From Clostridia bacterium (lineage in GTDB: Bacteria > Bacillota > Clostridia > Oscillospirales > CAG-272), in the NCBI GenBank assembly GCA_017403155.1, contig JAFQOP010000013.1, forward strand, positions 1 through 61,376: a DNA stretch of 61,376 nt, in the 5' to 3' direction. Made by a program: the position numbers and the translations under genes. Each line of letters begins with the position of its first letter. Positions within the stretch are counted from its first letter, which is position 1. A model generated the notes under the pieces. That model worked only from the letters and a program-made list of their open reading frames with translations, did not search any database and was not told where the DNA came from. Shown piece by piece: positions 31,120 to 41,435 of this stretch.

Positions 31120-32538
31120 TTATTCTACCTTTTTCCTTTTTATTCTTCCGAGAACTCCCTTGATTATTGCTCCGAGAGAATCATAGTACAGGGCGAGCAG
31201 CAGCGGCACTGCCGCAAGCGAAATAATAAAGGAGTAGTCAAAATCGAGATACATCACCACCGCCGATGCAAGAACAAGCAGCAGTGAGAGCACGTCGCGC
31301 ACCCAGCTGATGCGAATGCGGACAATCCTGCGAGAGGTGAAGAGCCTTATCAGCCATGTGATGAGGAACGCGACGCAGGTCGTCAGCGCCGCCATTATAA
31401 CTCCGAACATAGGTATGAGTATAATGTTAAGGATGAGATTTACAGCCGCACCGACCATGCTGGAATGGAAGAGCGCGCCCGTCTTCTTTGCCGCGGAGAA
31501 TACCGAGGCAAGAAAGCCCGAGACACCCGAGAACATATACGCGATAACAAGTGCCGGCACGTACTTCCATGCGACGAAGAATTCGTTCTGAAAAAGAATG
31601 GAGCCGAGAATCTTCGAGAAGGCGATGAGTCCGCCGCACAGAACAATATTAACTATCCAGAAATACTTATAAATCGTGGTAATAAAGGTGGAGTAATCCT
31701 CCTCCTCGGAGTTCTCAAAGGCGGATATCTGCCAGGCTCTGGTAAAGATGAGGCTGACCGTGGAGAGGATTGTCGGTATCTTGTATGCAACGGCATACAG
31801 ACCCGCTGCCGCCGCTCCCCAAGCCGCGATAATAACGTACTTGTCGGACAGCTGCATTATCCACCAGGCAAGCATTGTGGGAATCATCGGCACGCTGTAT
31901 GAGAGCATCTCGCGCGCTGTCGCGCGCTCGAGCGAAAGCTCGCACAGATCTCGGTGCATACCGCCCGCCACAATGACGAACAGCGCCGATATAGCCTCGG
32001 CAATCACTATCGAGAGCATATATCCAGAAATGCCCATTCCGAGAGGTATCAGGAACAGTATATTAAGTCCGACGGTGACAGCCGTCTGCAATATTCCCTT
32101 CATTGCAAAGGCGCGCACTCGGTTGGTGCCGCGAGCGTATGAGGAGAATATGCTGCCTATTATCGTCGACGCAAAGAGCGCGGGAATCCAGTACCAATAG
32201 GGGGTGAGCTCGGTATCAAAGAGCAGAAGCCCGGGAGATACCGCCCCCACGAAGAGGCAGGCAATGAGAGTGATAAAAAGCGCGTTGCCGAGTATAGCTC
32301 CCCTCTTTTTGTCCTTATCAAACGGGAAGCGAAGCACCGCCTCGCTGACAGAAAGGGTGAGAAGGGGAATAAGAAGGCTGTTGGTGCTGCTGATTATATC
32401 GACGATACCGTATTCAAAATCGCTCAGATAGCTCGTGTATAGGGGTACTAAGAAGAATGTGACGAGCTTCGAGCCAAAGCTGCTTATTGAGAAAAGCGCT
32501 GTATCCGACAGGAGCTTTTTATATTTGCTGCCTCCCAT
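31120..32538 (-). CDS. Wzx-type polysaccharide flippase
   Basis: 472 residues from MGGSKYKKLLSD with AAAGGAG upstream; the longer frame (to 32607) adds a soluble tail without a ribosome site. Twelve to fourteen hydrophobic helices and the conserved N-terminal FSISSFGSKLVTFFLVPLYTSYL belong to the MATE/Wzx (PF01943/PF13440) superfamily. It should flip undecaprenyl-linked repeat units to the outer face. Confidence 0.88.
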   Translation of the reverse strand: MGGSKYKKLLSDTALFSISSFGSKLVTFFLVPLYTSYLSDFEYGIVDIISSTNSLLIPLLTLSVSEAVLRFPFDKDKKRGAILGNALFITLIACLFVGAVSPGLLLFDTELTPYWYWIPALFASTIIGSIFSSYARGTNRVRAFAMKGILQTAVTVGLNILFLIPLGMGISGYMLSIVIAEAISALFVIVAGGMHRDLCELSLERATAREMLSYSVPMIPTMLAWWIMQLSDKYVIIAAWGAAAAGLYAVAYKIPTILSTVSLIFTRAWQISAFENSEEEDYSTFITTIYKYFWIVNIVLCGGLIAFSKILGSILFQNEFFVAWKYVPALVIAYMFSGVSGFLASVFSAAKKTGALFHSSMVGAAVNLILNIILIPMFGVIMAALTTCVAFLITWLIRLFTSRRIVRIRISWVRDVLSLLLVLASAVVMYLDFDYSFIISLAAVPLLLALYYDSLGAIIKGVLGRIKRKKVE

Positions 32539-32557
32539 GGCTTCTCCTTTCTGAAAA

Positions 32558-33724
32558 TTAATTTTCGTCCTCCACGAACGAATCCATAAAGCGAACGAAG
32601 GGCGCAACGTTTTCTGCCTCCGCCGTCACAGCGGCAAGGATACGCCCGTCCATCGGGGTGCTCATCGCGCGCTCGGCAAGCTCGAGTGCACGTGCCGCAT
32701 AGGTGCCATCACGCACCTCGCTGTAATTGTAATACATATCCCGGAGACCCATTCTGTTAAACACGACGTCGCGTATCTTGCCCTCCGAGCCCTTGGTAAA
32801 ATCGCTTCTGTCAACGGCTACGGTCGGCGTGCCGTTCTTGAGAGAGAGAAGAGTTCCGTGAAAATACTCGGTTACCGTGAGAGAGGCATATTTGAAGACT
32901 CCCACCCACTCGAGGGGAGTGAGGTCGACAAGGTGCGTCCTGATAAGAGGGTTGCGCAGGTACAGAGAAACGAACTGACACTCCCCCTTGTACCTTTCGT
33001 ATATCGGCTCGACGATACGGGGGTCTGCAGTCATAACGGCAATTATCGGACGCTCGGGATTGATGCCCGCGCGCTCGAGCTTTCTTTTAGCCGCGCCGTA
33101 GTCAATATTTTCCATATCAAGCAGCAACGAGGGGTCGCAGTTGTGCTCGGGGCGCGCCTCGGGCAGACAGTGCCTGACAAACGCCTCCGTGTGTGCATCT
33201 CTGACACCTATATAGTCGAAATCCGCGAGCGCAGTCCTGCAGTATTCTATTCTTTCGGGGCTCTCTCCAAGATATTTCATTCCGTGGGCGGAGGCGGCAT
33301 ATGATGCCTTCATAGCACCGAGCTGCTCACCGAGGAAGTATGCCGTCGGGAAGACCCTCGTGCGCCAGTTGAATATAGCGTCGCTGCCCACGATTATAAG
33401 GTCGTATTTATTTCTGATACGCGAAAAGAGCTTCGCCGCGCTGTCGGTGGTTATACTCATTTTTGAAAGTGGAAGAGATTTTGCAAAGCGCTTCATTCGC
33501 CTGTTGCGGACGAGCTCGTCCCGTGCGGCACCGAGACCGCACTTGAGTGCGTTTCTTATTATGCTTTTGAGGTAATACCTCCGTTCGGCGCTCGCCTGGT
33601 AGTCGATAATCTCAAAGCGCACCGACGGATATTTCTTTTTAAGGAAGCTGATGAGAGCATAGCTCTGTATCATTGCGCCATAGTTTTTTGCGCGATGATA
33701 GGTCATTATTCCGACTCTTTTCAC
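32558..33724 (-). CDS. Polysaccharide pyruvyl transferase-family protein
   Basis: 388 residues, GTG start after GGGAGG. MKRVGIMTYHRAKNYGAMIQSYAL at the N-terminus, DLIIVGSDAIFN, and TEYFHGTLLSLKNGTPTVAVD are hallmarks of PS_pyruv_trans (PF04230). It would add a ketal-linked pyruvate to a sugar of the repeat unit from PEP, giving negative charge. Confidence 0.85.
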   Translation of the reverse strand: MKRVGIMTYHRAKNYGAMIQSYALISFLKKKYPSVRFEIIDYQASAERRYYLKSIIRNALKCGLGAARDELVRNRRMKRFAKSLPLSKMSITTDSAAKLFSRIRNKYDLIIVGSDAIFNWRTRVFPTAYFLGEQLGAMKASYAASAHGMKYLGESPERIEYCRTALADFDYIGVRDAHTEAFVRHCLPEARPEHNCDPSLLLDMENIDYGAAKRKLERAGINPERPIIAVMTADPRIVEPIYERYKGECQFVSLYLRNPLIRTHLVDLTPLEWVGVFKYASLTVTEYFHGTLLSLKNGTPTVAVDRSDFTKGSEGKIRDVVFNRMGLRDMYYNYSEVRDGTYAARALELAERAMSTPMDGRILAAVTAEAENVAPFVRFMDSFVEDEN

Positions 33725-33761
33725 CGTTCTGACCTCCCGATTGGATAAGTATGTTCCTTTG

Positions 33762-34991
33762 TTATTCTTCTGTCGGCTCTCGCCTGCCGTTCAGGATTAT
33801 GCCGACCACCAGCATACCGATGTGCGTTCCCAGCTTGGAGAAGCCTCCGCTCGTTACGGAGAGGACGGTGATTATCACCGTCAGGGTTGCAACGAGCATT
33901 GTCTCGGGGCTTCTCTTTTTTATAAAGCGGCGCAACGAGCGAACGAGCGTTGAAACAAACAGAGCGATAAATATCAGCGCATAGAATATGCCCTCGAAGG
34001 CAAAAACTCCCGTCAGCATATTATGACCGTAAATCGTTTCTCCGATTTCGGTGCGATACTCGTTGTTAAGAGCACCCGAGCCGATACCGAACCAAACATT
34101 CTCACCGAACAGACGAAGGTGCAGCTGCATCTCCTCAAAGCGGTAGGCACTCGATTCGTCCTCACCGATTTCACCGAACTTGCCGATAACAAAGCTGAGA
34201 TATTCCTGCAGCTGGGTGGAGTAGGCAACGACGAACATTATTGCCACGACGGCAGCGCACACCAGCACGACAGTATTCTTCATTCTTCCCCCCTCGGCGA
34301 AGAAAATCATATACAGTGCCCAGAGTGCGACGATAACGGCACCGTAGACCATTCTCGCTCTCGACTGTCCCGAAACTATCACAAACAGCGACACCGCGAC
34401 GGTGACCCAGGCGAATATCTTGTTGCTCTGCCTTATGTTCAACAGATAAAAGGAAACGATGAGACCTATAAGACCTATCGTGTTATCTACCTTGAGAATA
34501 GTGATGTTATATCCGTCGACACCCGACTCGACAAGTCCCACAACGATGAGAAAGGATACAATTCCCGCGATAAGGGTCATAAGCTGAATGAAGAAGCAGA
34601 CCCTGTGGAGGGGAATATCAACGTAGCGCGGCAGGAAAAGGAGAAGAAACGGCAGCGAGTAGAGCAGGATGCCGTAAACCGAATCGAACACACTCCAGTC
34701 CATCATAATACTGACGAGTGCACACACGATTACCGCAACCGAGAAGGTGAGGGGGACATAGTCGAATCGCACGAGCCCCTTATAGAAGCATATACCTAGC
34801 GCAAAAAAGCCGAAGGCGGTAAGATACATAGCAAAAAGCTGTATTCCTGCCACAGCAATCGGGAAGGCGGAGAATATCGCCATCCACACGGCAAGAATGC
34901 CAACGGCAAGCTGCGTGAGGTTCGACAGATTCACCCTGACGTCGGAAATATTCAGTTTTCCACTTCCCTTTTTGTTTGACACGGGGCGCAT
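33762..34991 (-). CDS. Wzy-type O-antigen polymerase/ligase-like membrane protein
   Basis: 409 residues with about eleven membrane helices and a large outer loop (about 250-310, containing VWFGIGSGALNNEYRTEIGETIYGHNMLTG), the pattern of Wzy/WaaL proteins (PF04932-like). Expected to polymerise repeat units outside the membrane. GAGGTAACAG precedes the ATG. Confidence 0.82.
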   Translation of the reverse strand: MRPVSNKKGSGKLNISDVRVNLSNLTQLAVGILAVWMAIFSAFPIAVAGIQLFAMYLTAFGFFALGICFYKGLVRFDYVPLTFSVAVIVCALVSIMMDWSVFDSVYGILLYSLPFLLLFLPRYVDIPLHRVCFFIQLMTLIAGIVSFLIVVGLVESGVDGYNITILKVDNTIGLIGLIVSFYLLNIRQSNKIFAWVTVAVSLFVIVSGQSRARMVYGAVIVALWALYMIFFAEGGRMKNTVVLVCAAVVAIMFVVAYSTQLQEYLSFVIGKFGEIGEDESSAYRFEEMQLHLRLFGENVWFGIGSGALNNEYRTEIGETIYGHNMLTGVFAFEGIFYALIFIALFVSTLVRSLRRFIKKRSPETMLVATLTVIITVLSVTSGGFSKLGTHIGMLVVGIILNGRREPTEE

Positions 34992-34994
34992 CTG

Positions 34995-35990
34995 TTACCT
35001 CTTCTCTATAATCTTGGAAATTTCTTTTATATGATAGTCCTTTGAGTAATACTCGCCGTAGCGACTGCGGTATTCCTCAAGAACGGCAAGGGGGGCTATA
35101 TCGGCTCGGCAAAGCTCGACAATCCTCTCAATACCGTACCCGTCCTCCTCATCGGAGGCAACGGCATATTTCATACCGGCACTTATCGACGCAAAGTCCT
35201 TCACGTATTTCGAATAAATCGGAATAACTCCGCAGGAAACGTAGCTCGAGAGCTTAGTCGGTGTAGAAACGTGGTTAACGGGGTGGGAGCGACGGAGCGA
35301 GAAGCCAAACTTTGCCGCCTCAAGCTCCTCGGGCATACACTCAAGGGGGCGAAAATCTATCGAATAGCTTCTCACTCCGTGAGCCCTTATGACCCTCTCT
35401 GCCGCCTCGCGGTTTTTGGTTAGCACGCGGAGGGTGGCGTTCGGCACCTCGTCCTCTATCCTCTTATAGAGCGCAACAGTCTCGTCAAAGCACTGCCACG
35501 CGTCAAGTCCGCCCGCGTAGAGGAAGAGATTGTTTTTATACTTATCGGTATGCATAAACCTCTTCTCGTCTATGTGCGAGTTGAAGCAGGGCATAACGTA
35601 AAAATCTTCGAGATTCATGCCGTATTTATCCTTAAAATGTGTGTGCATTGCATGGGATACGAGGAAGGTGAAGTCGGCACTTTTAAGTCCCTTTTTCTCA
35701 ATACGGGAGAGAATAAATGAGCGCAGACGGCTGCTGTTGCGCATATAGGATTCCTCGGGAATTATCCCCTGCACCCAGAGATATACCCTCGAGTAGCCCA
35801 GGCGGCGCGCGCGAGTCGCATCTGCGTTGGCAACGACGAGCACGCTCGCATCGTTGCCCTTCGGCATCTTAACCAGGGTCTGTATTCTCTCGGTCTCATA
35901 CCCTGCCGCATGGAAGGCGCACTTTATTGTGTCAACGTAATCCTCTGTTACGGTCGTATTTGAATATGGATTGTGTATATATAGCTTCAT
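34995..35990 (-). CDS. GT-B glycosyltransferase
   Basis: 331 residues. N-terminal MKLYIHNPYSNTTVTEDYV, then YLWVQGIIPEESY and a C-terminal half with FLYAGGLDAWQCFDETVALYK, a GT4-like layout, though the E-x7-E motif is not clear. The ribosome site is weak (GAAAGAG set far upstream). Acts on the surface repeat unit; acceptor unknown. Confidence 0.75.
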   Translation of the reverse strand: MKLYIHNPYSNTTVTEDYVDTIKCAFHAAGYETERIQTLVKMPKGNDASVLVVANADATRARRLGYSRVYLWVQGIIPEESYMRNSSRLRSFILSRIEKKGLKSADFTFLVSHAMHTHFKDKYGMNLEDFYVMPCFNSHIDEKRFMHTDKYKNNLFLYAGGLDAWQCFDETVALYKRIEDEVPNATLRVLTKNREAAERVIRAHGVRSYSIDFRPLECMPEELEAAKFGFSLRRSHPVNHVSTPTKLSSYVSCGVIPIYSKYVKDFASISAGMKYAVASDEEDGYGIERIVELCRADIAPLAVLEEYRSRYGEYYSKDYHIKEISKIIEKR

Positions 35991-36014
35991 AATAGCAAAA
36001 TCCGTTTCTCTTTC

Positions 36015-36530
36015 TTAATCCTCAAACCTTTTCCTTATGAACCTTGCGGGCACGCCCCCGACAATTGAGTACGGTTCAACGTCCCTCGTAACCACAGCTC
36101 CTGCGGATATTACGCTGCCCGTATGAATGGTAACTCCCTTCAGCACGGTTACGTTTGCCCCCAGCCATACGTCGTCCTCAATAACGACGTCCATATCATT
36201 CTCGGGCAGCTTCTCGTCATCTCTGACAGACGCCATAGCTCTTCCCGGGATATCTATTCTGTGGTCCCCCGTTACAATTACGACGTTCGGTGCAAACATT
36301 ACGTCGTTTCCTATATACAGCTTTGCCTTCGTTGTGAGGACCGTCGTGCCGACGCCGAAGGATACGTTGTTGCCAACGTGAATGTTTTCTATTCCCGAAA
36401 AGCGACAGCCCCTCGGAACCGTAACGGCTTTTCCGCATTTTGCAAACGAGCCCTTTATTATCGGTGCCCAGAAAATTCTGTAAGCAGCTCTTCTGATTTT
36501 GCCTGCGAGCTTATAGATAAAACGGCACAT
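36015..36530 (-). CDS. Left-handed beta-helix acyltransferase
   Basis: 171 residues of hexapeptide repeats (IENIHVGNNVSFGVGTTVLTT..., VWLGANVTVLKGVTIHTGSVISAGAVVTRDV) with a catalytic-type His in the GDHRIDIPG loop, resembling maltose/galactoside or WcaF-like O-acetyltransferases. Expected acetyl-CoA donor. It may acetylate a sugar hydroxyl, or the amino group made by the DegT enzyme; the sequence does not decide. Confidence 0.85.
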   Translation of the reverse strand: MCRFIYKLAGKIRRAAYRIFWAPIIKGSFAKCGKAVTVPRGCRFSGIENIHVGNNVSFGVGTTVLTTKAKLYIGNDVMFAPNVVIVTGDHRIDIPGRAMASVRDDEKLPENDMDVVIEDDVWLGANVTVLKGVTIHTGSVISAGAVVTRDVEPYSIVGGVPARFIRKRFED

Positions 36531-36539
36531 ACAGTCTCC

Positions 36540-37592
36540 TTAAGGTTTTTTATATTCTTCCGAAAAAATCCTCATCACCGCATCGGCGGTGTATTCCTCC
36601 GCGGTGCGGCGACGGGCTGCGTTGCTTATCGCAGACCTCACTGCTTGGGAGGAAAGCTCGGTGATGGCAGCTGCCATCGCGTCAACGTCCCCTTTTTGCA
36701 CTATTATACCGCATCCGTCCGAGAGCATATCGGCTCCTGCGCCGACGTCGGTGGCAAGCGCGGGAAGTCCGCGCGCCATGCTCTCCATAAGAGCGACGGA
36801 GAAGCCCTCCGTGTGGCTCGGAAAAACGAAGATATCCGCCTCGTCCATCTCACGGAGCACATCAGCGTGGGGGAGGGGACCGAGCAGCGTCACGCCCTCG
36901 GGCTTTTCCTCCTCTGTCATAGCGGAAGAAACAGCTCCCGCAAGGCGGAACTCAATATCGGGGAATCTGCGAGAGAGCTCATATATCTCCCTCGCGCCCT
37001 TTGAGGGCTGCACCCTGCCGACGAAGAAGGCGCGACGAACCGCGCCCGATATCTCCTTCGGGTCGCGTCTTATATAATCCTCGTTTATAAAGTTTGGAAC
37101 GGCTCTGCTATCCGCACCGAATTCGCGGCGCAGATACTCGGCACTGCCCGAGCAGAGCACAAGGCTTCGAACACCGAGGGCGAGGAGCTTGCCGAGATAT
37201 TTCTTCGCACGGGGTGTGCGTATCTGAGCAGGAATATCGCAGTGATACTGCACCACAAGCCTTGCCTCTGGCTGTTTTTTCTTTATCCTTTTCGCCATAA
37301 GGTAGTCGCGTATTATGCCAAAGGTGCCGCAGGAGGTGTTGATGTGTACGGCGTCATAGCGCTCGCCCTTGAGAGCCGCCTTCAGGCTCCTGAAGATTTT
37401 TCTTGTTCTTACGATTTCATCAAGAGGGCTGCGACGGGCACTACCGTTCTCGAGTCTTTTGCCGATGGCGGCGGTGTTCACGAGTGTAACCTCAAGCCCC
37501 GCACTCTCGCACGCGGCAAGATACGACTCTGTCCATACGGCGATACCGCCGTTTGAATTTTCCTGCCTCGGTGAAGCGAGCAAAATCCTCAT
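36540..37592 (-). CDS. GT4 glycosyltransferase
   Basis: 350 residues. GT-B fold with N-terminal loop NSNGGIAVWTESYLAACESAG, donor-binding FFVGRVQPSKGAREIYELS and E-x7-E motif HTEGFSVALMESMARGLP. Nine bases separate it from the acyltransferase gene. Confidence 0.87.
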   Translation of the reverse strand: MRILLASPRQENSNGGIAVWTESYLAACESAGLEVTLVNTAAIGKRLENGSARRSPLDEIVRTRKIFRSLKAALKGERYDAVHINTSCGTFGIIRDYLMAKRIKKKQPEARLVVQYHCDIPAQIRTPRAKKYLGKLLALGVRSLVLCSGSAEYLRREFGADSRAVPNFINEDYIRRDPKEISGAVRRAFFVGRVQPSKGAREIYELSRRFPDIEFRLAGAVSSAMTEEEKPEGVTLLGPLPHADVLREMDEADIFVFPSHTEGFSVALMESMARGLPALATDVGAGADMLSDGCGIIVQKGDVDAMAAAITELSSQAVRSAISNAARRRTAEEYTADAVMRIFSEEYKKP

Positions 37593-37618
37593 ATAGCCTC
37601 CTTCCCGTGCCGCAGGGT

Positions 37619-38872
37619 CTACTTGCTGTTCGCGGCAGCCTCCCTCAGCACGTCAATATATTTTGCGGTGGCAACACCGCTCGAGCAAAAGCGCTCGGCA
37701 TACTCGCGCGCAGCTTTTCCCATTTTCTCCCTCTCCTCGGGAGAATTTTTTAGCTTCAGTATATTCACTGCAAGTGCTTCACCGTCCTCTGCAGGCGAGC
37801 AAAGCCCCGCGCCTGCGCGCTCCACCGTGTCGGTAAGCTCGCTGCCCTCGTCGAATGCGACGAGAAGAGGTGTGGCACACGCCATAATGCTCCACGTCTT
37901 GCTGGGCACTCCCGCACCGACGGTTCCGCGCTTGCAGGTGACGGCACAAGCATCACCGAGAGAATAGACCTCGGACACGCGCTCGGGCGGCATAAGGGGA
38001 AACAGACGCACGTTCGTCATAGCCTCTGCGCGCGACTTGATTGTCTCTGCTCTGGCACCGGTGCCGAATATAACTATCTCGGTGTCCGTATGCTCGCGAA
38101 GACGCTCGGCGGCATCTAGGAGCACCTCTGCTCCCTGCGCCATACCGAGGTTGCCCGCGTAGACAACCCTGAATTTATCGGGGTCAAGACCGAGCTCCTC
38201 ACAGAGCCTGTTCTCCCCCTTTTCAACGTGACCGACCTCATCGACGTTTATCCAGTTATGAATAACGCGAATCTTCTCCTCGGGCACGCCCTTTTCCATA
38301 ATATTCTTCTTGATATCCTCGCTGATTGCGATGATGATATCCGCGTTTTTGTAAATGTAATTTGCAATCCCCGTGCCTATCTTATAGATAAGCGAGCCGC
38401 GCCTTGCAAGCCCCGTCGTCGAGAGCGAGTCGGGAAAAACGTCCTGAAGGACGTAAACGAAGGGCACGTGGCGGCGGTATTTTTTCGATAGCTTTTTTGC
38501 CACCTTGGCGCACGCTATGCCGAGGATGGGGGGAGTCGACGAGCCCATAACGATGTCGACGTCCCTTGCTCTCTTGCCGCGTCTGTACTGCTTCAGCACG
38601 ACACGGATATACCTTATCGCACGCAGTATCGGGTTTCTCTTCTCCCTGCCCATTCTGAAGCGGTGCACCCTGATATGCCCGTCCAGCTTCTCCTCGTAGG
38701 GGATTTTTTTGTATTTTTTCCTCACCTCGTCGCTGACACCGCGCGTCGGCGTGGGAGCGTAGAGCTCAACCTCAAACCCCTCGGCGGCATACGCGCGCTC
38801 AAGGTCAGCGGTGAGGTGAGAGCTTGAGACCGTCTCAGGCTCATAATAGGAGGGAAATCTTAAAATCTTCAT
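37619..38872 (-). CDS. GT4 glycosyltransferase, WbuB-like
   Basis: 417 residues. N-terminal SYYEPETVSSSHLTADLERAY, MGSSTPPILGIACAKVAKKL, VLQDVFPDSLSTTGL, and VVYAGNLGMAQGAEVLLDAAERL resemble the WbuB group, whose E. coli member transfers L-FucNAc. This fits a CapE-derived 6-deoxy aminosugar. The donor remains inferred. Confidence 0.85.
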   Translation of the reverse strand: MKILRFPSYYEPETVSSSHLTADLERAYAAEGFEVELYAPTPTRGVSDEVRKKYKKIPYEEKLDGHIRVHRFRMGREKRNPILRAIRYIRVVLKQYRRGKRARDVDIVMGSSTPPILGIACAKVAKKLSKKYRRHVPFVYVLQDVFPDSLSTTGLARRGSLIYKIGTGIANYIYKNADIIIAISEDIKKNIMEKGVPEEKIRVIHNWINVDEVGHVEKGENRLCEELGLDPDKFRVVYAGNLGMAQGAEVLLDAAERLREHTDTEIVIFGTGARAETIKSRAEAMTNVRLFPLMPPERVSEVYSLGDACAVTCKRGTVGAGVPSKTWSIMACATPLLVAFDEGSELTDTVERAGAGLCSPAEDGEALAVNILKLKNSPEEREKMGKAAREYAERFCSSGVATAKYIDVLREAAANSK

Positions 38873-38895
38873 AAGAACTCCGTTTTGCTCTTTTG

Positions 38896-40194
38896 TTAGT
38901 CTCGCTCAAGACGGGAGGTATCAAACAGGAGTCTGTTCATCCTCTCTCCGTTTGTGTCGTAGACGACGATGCTGTCGCGGAAATATTCGAGACACTCGAC
39001 AGCCTCCCTCTCCGAGTCGCAGATAAACGTCACGCGGCAGAAGTGCTGACCGAGTGTTCCGATATTTTTCTTCTCCACCGTGTCGCCAACGTTGTAGTAT
39101 TGCATATAGTCCACAACAGCGGGGTGCGCCGTAACCTTGTCTACACCCTCAATTCTTCCTATCGTTCCGACGTCGAGGGGCATCATAAGCTGTGCGCCTA
39201 TCCTGCCGCCGAGGGTGAGGTCCAGGCCCTGAAGCTCACCGTCTGTGACTGCATCACCGCCCACAGCGTATCTTATCATGAGCTTCATATCGTTAATTCC
39301 GACGAGGGGCTCTGTGAGCTTGAACATCATACCTCCGCTGAGGCGGTAGCCCATCTCGTGGAAATATATCTTTCCCCCGTAGGGCAAGGACTGGATGAAG
39401 GCGGTGCCGTTCTTCAGTCCCATTCCCTTCAGCATACGTCTGACCGCGCCGTCCATATGACGCATATAATACTCCGCGTGCTTTGAGGGCGCGTGGGTAA
39501 AGCCGCTGATAAGGCTTGTCCTGTGAATGGGGTCGGCAACGTAGGTATCCATCATAAAGTACGGATACGCCTCTCCGTCGCGGAGCAGGTATCTGACACT
39601 GAATATCTCTCCGCCGTTTTCTATGTATTTTTCTGCAATTATCTTCTTCGATTTTGACGCGGCATATGCCTTGTCGAGCGCTGCGGGAACCTCGGCGGCA
39701 CTGCGGCACACCGATATACCTGCCGAGCTCGAGCCGTCGACGGGCTTTATAATGATGGGATAATCTATCCCCTCAAGCTCGCAGGAGGGTGTGTCTCTGT
39801 CTATCGCGTACTCGGGGGTGCAGTCCACACCGTATTCTCTGCAATAGCTCTTGAACACGTCCTTGTTGGCGCATCTGTCCCAGACCTCGGTGGTGGTATA
39901 GCAGGGCAGCCCCGTCTGCTCGCAGAGCTTTATCACGTTGCGAAGATTGAACTCGCTCGGGCCGCAGAAGACTCCGTCCGCACCGCATTCTCTGACGAGG
40001 GCGGCAAGCGCATCTATATCCGCGGTGCTGACAAGCGCCGTCTCATCGGCAATCTGCTTTGCCACGCGGGTCTCGGTGGGCGCGTCGTCGGTAACGACGG
40101 TATATATACCCATGCTCCTTGCATTTTTGACTATGTCGAGGGAGGCTGACGTTCCTCCGAGGACAAGCAGCTTTTTTCCTTTTACATCGACCAT
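38896..40194 (-). CDS. ATP-grasp ligase
   Basis: 432 residues from ATG at 40194 after AAGGAG; an in-frame TTG six codons upstream lies inside that ribosome site and is rejected. N-terminal Rossmann-like domain (LLVLGGTSASLDIVKNARSMG), ATP-grasp core (YPIIIKPVDGSSSAGISVCRS; IIAEKYIENGGEIFSV), and a C-terminal domain with FHEMGYRLSGG. The family forms acyl-phosphate intermediates to make amide-like bonds. In this operon it may couple an amino acid or other acid to a sugar amino group. Confidence 0.82.
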   Translation of the reverse strand: MVDVKGKKLLVLGGTSASLDIVKNARSMGIYTVVTDDAPTETRVAKQIADETALVSTADIDALAALVRECGADGVFCGPSEFNLRNVIKLCEQTGLPCYTTTEVWDRCANKDVFKSYCREYGVDCTPEYAIDRDTPSCELEGIDYPIIIKPVDGSSSAGISVCRSAAEVPAALDKAYAASKSKKIIAEKYIENGGEIFSVRYLLRDGEAYPYFMMDTYVADPIHRTSLISGFTHAPSKHAEYYMRHMDGAVRRMLKGMGLKNGTAFIQSLPYGGKIYFHEMGYRLSGGMMFKLTEPLVGINDMKLMIRYAVGGDAVTDGELQGLDLTLGGRIGAQLMMPLDVGTIGRIEGVDKVTAHPAVVDYMQYYNVGDTVEKKNIGTLGQHFCRVTFICDSEREAVECLEYFRDSIVVYDTNGERMNRLLFDTSRLERD

Positions 40195-40250
40195 TTTTGC
40201 TCCTTGTGACAATTCCCCTCCCGTGCGGCAGAGCCGCCGTACAGGTCATG

Positions 40251-41435
40251 TCAGTCCTTGCGAATTTTGAATTTTACTGTTTCGAGTGCTCTGTCGCAGG
40301 CGCGAACGGCATCCTCGGCAGACTCTCCGTCGGCTATCACAAAGCCGACTCTGTCGGAGCTTGAGCCTATGGCTCCCACACGGTCTCCGACGCCCTTGAC
40401 GAGGGTTATCTCGCGCACACCGGGAAGAGCGCGCGCCGCGTCTGCTCCCTCGACCCCCTCGATGACACCCTCGGGCACGTCAAAGTACCTTATCGCGCTG
40501 CCGCGCGAGTGCTTGGGTGTGAGGTCAACCCTATCACCGAGTGAGATACGCACCGTCGCCTCAATCATATCGACTCCGGTCGACAGAGGCACCAGGTGGC
40601 TGGTTATGCAGTCGCCGCCCATACGCGCGCCGAGCTCTATCATTTTGGGGCCCTCGTCCGTCACCATTATCTCGACGTGAGCGGGGCAGTCGTCTATCCC
40701 CACAGCCGTCACCGCACGGGTAGCGAGGTCCGAGACCTCGGCGAGGATGTCGGAGGGAAGAGAGGAGGGCTGTGTGTGTCCCATCTCAACAAAATGAGGC
40801 GCACCCGTGGTGAGCTTGTCGGTGATGGCAAGGATGTGCACGACACCCCCCGTAACGACTATCTCCACGCTAACCTCCCTACCCGTGAGGTACTCCTCGA
40901 TTATAACCGCGCCGCGGCGCGACGAAGCCCTCGCGTACTCGTAGCGCGAGGGTAGCTCCTCATATGAATGCACAAGCGCGACACCGCGGCTGCCCGCATT
41001 GTCTGTCGGCTTTATAATGCAGGGGAAGGAAAGCTCCCCCTCCTCGGGAAGTGCGGCACCGTCCTCAACGACGTGATACCACGGATGTGCGACACCCGCC
41101 TCGCGGAACGCGCGTATCATCTCTCCCTTATCGGTCGAGCGCACGGCGGTCTCGCAGGATATACCGCGCAGCCCAAGCTCGCGGCAAGCCGCGGCAAGAG
41201 AACGCATAGGCATATCGGTGGCAAGAGTCATAATACCGTCGGGACGAAATTCTCTCGCCGCGCGGCACACCCCCTCGGGGTCTATCGTGCTCTCGTTAAA
41301 ATATTCGTCGGCATAGGGGATTCCCACAGCCCTCGGATCATAGTCCAATACGGCAACGTACAGCCCCATCTCCTTCGCCCTTTTTATAGCGGGCAGCTGG
41401 AGCACCGACGCGCCGATTATAAGCAGTCTTTTCAT
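40251..41435 (-). CDS. ATP-grasp ligase, amino-acid-ligase-like
   Basis: 394 residues. MKRLLIIGASVLQLPAIKRAKEMG, core FPCIIKPTDNAGSRGVALVHS, VIIEEYLTGREVSVEIVV and MIELGARMGGDCITSHLVP match PurK/BacD-type carboxylate-amine ligases. It starts in a 4-base overlap with the sugar-phosphate transferase gene, so the two are translationally coupled. The second ATP-grasp enzyme in the operon; substrate unknown. Confidence 0.85.
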   Translation of the reverse strand: MKRLLIIGASVLQLPAIKRAKEMGLYVAVLDYDPRAVGIPYADEYFNESTIDPEGVCRAAREFRPDGIMTLATDMPMRSLAAACRELGLRGISCETAVRSTDKGEMIRAFREAGVAHPWYHVVEDGAALPEEGELSFPCIIKPTDNAGSRGVALVHSYEELPSRYEYARASSRRGAVIIEEYLTGREVSVEIVVTGGVVHILAITDKLTTGAPHFVEMGHTQPSSLPSDILAEVSDLATRAVTAVGIDDCPAHVEIMVTDEGPKMIELGARMGGDCITSHLVPLSTGVDMIEATVRISLGDRVDLTPKHSRGSAIRYFDVPEGVIEGVEGADAARALPGVREITLVKGVGDRVGAIGSSSDRVGFVIADGESAEDAVRACDRALETVKFKIRKD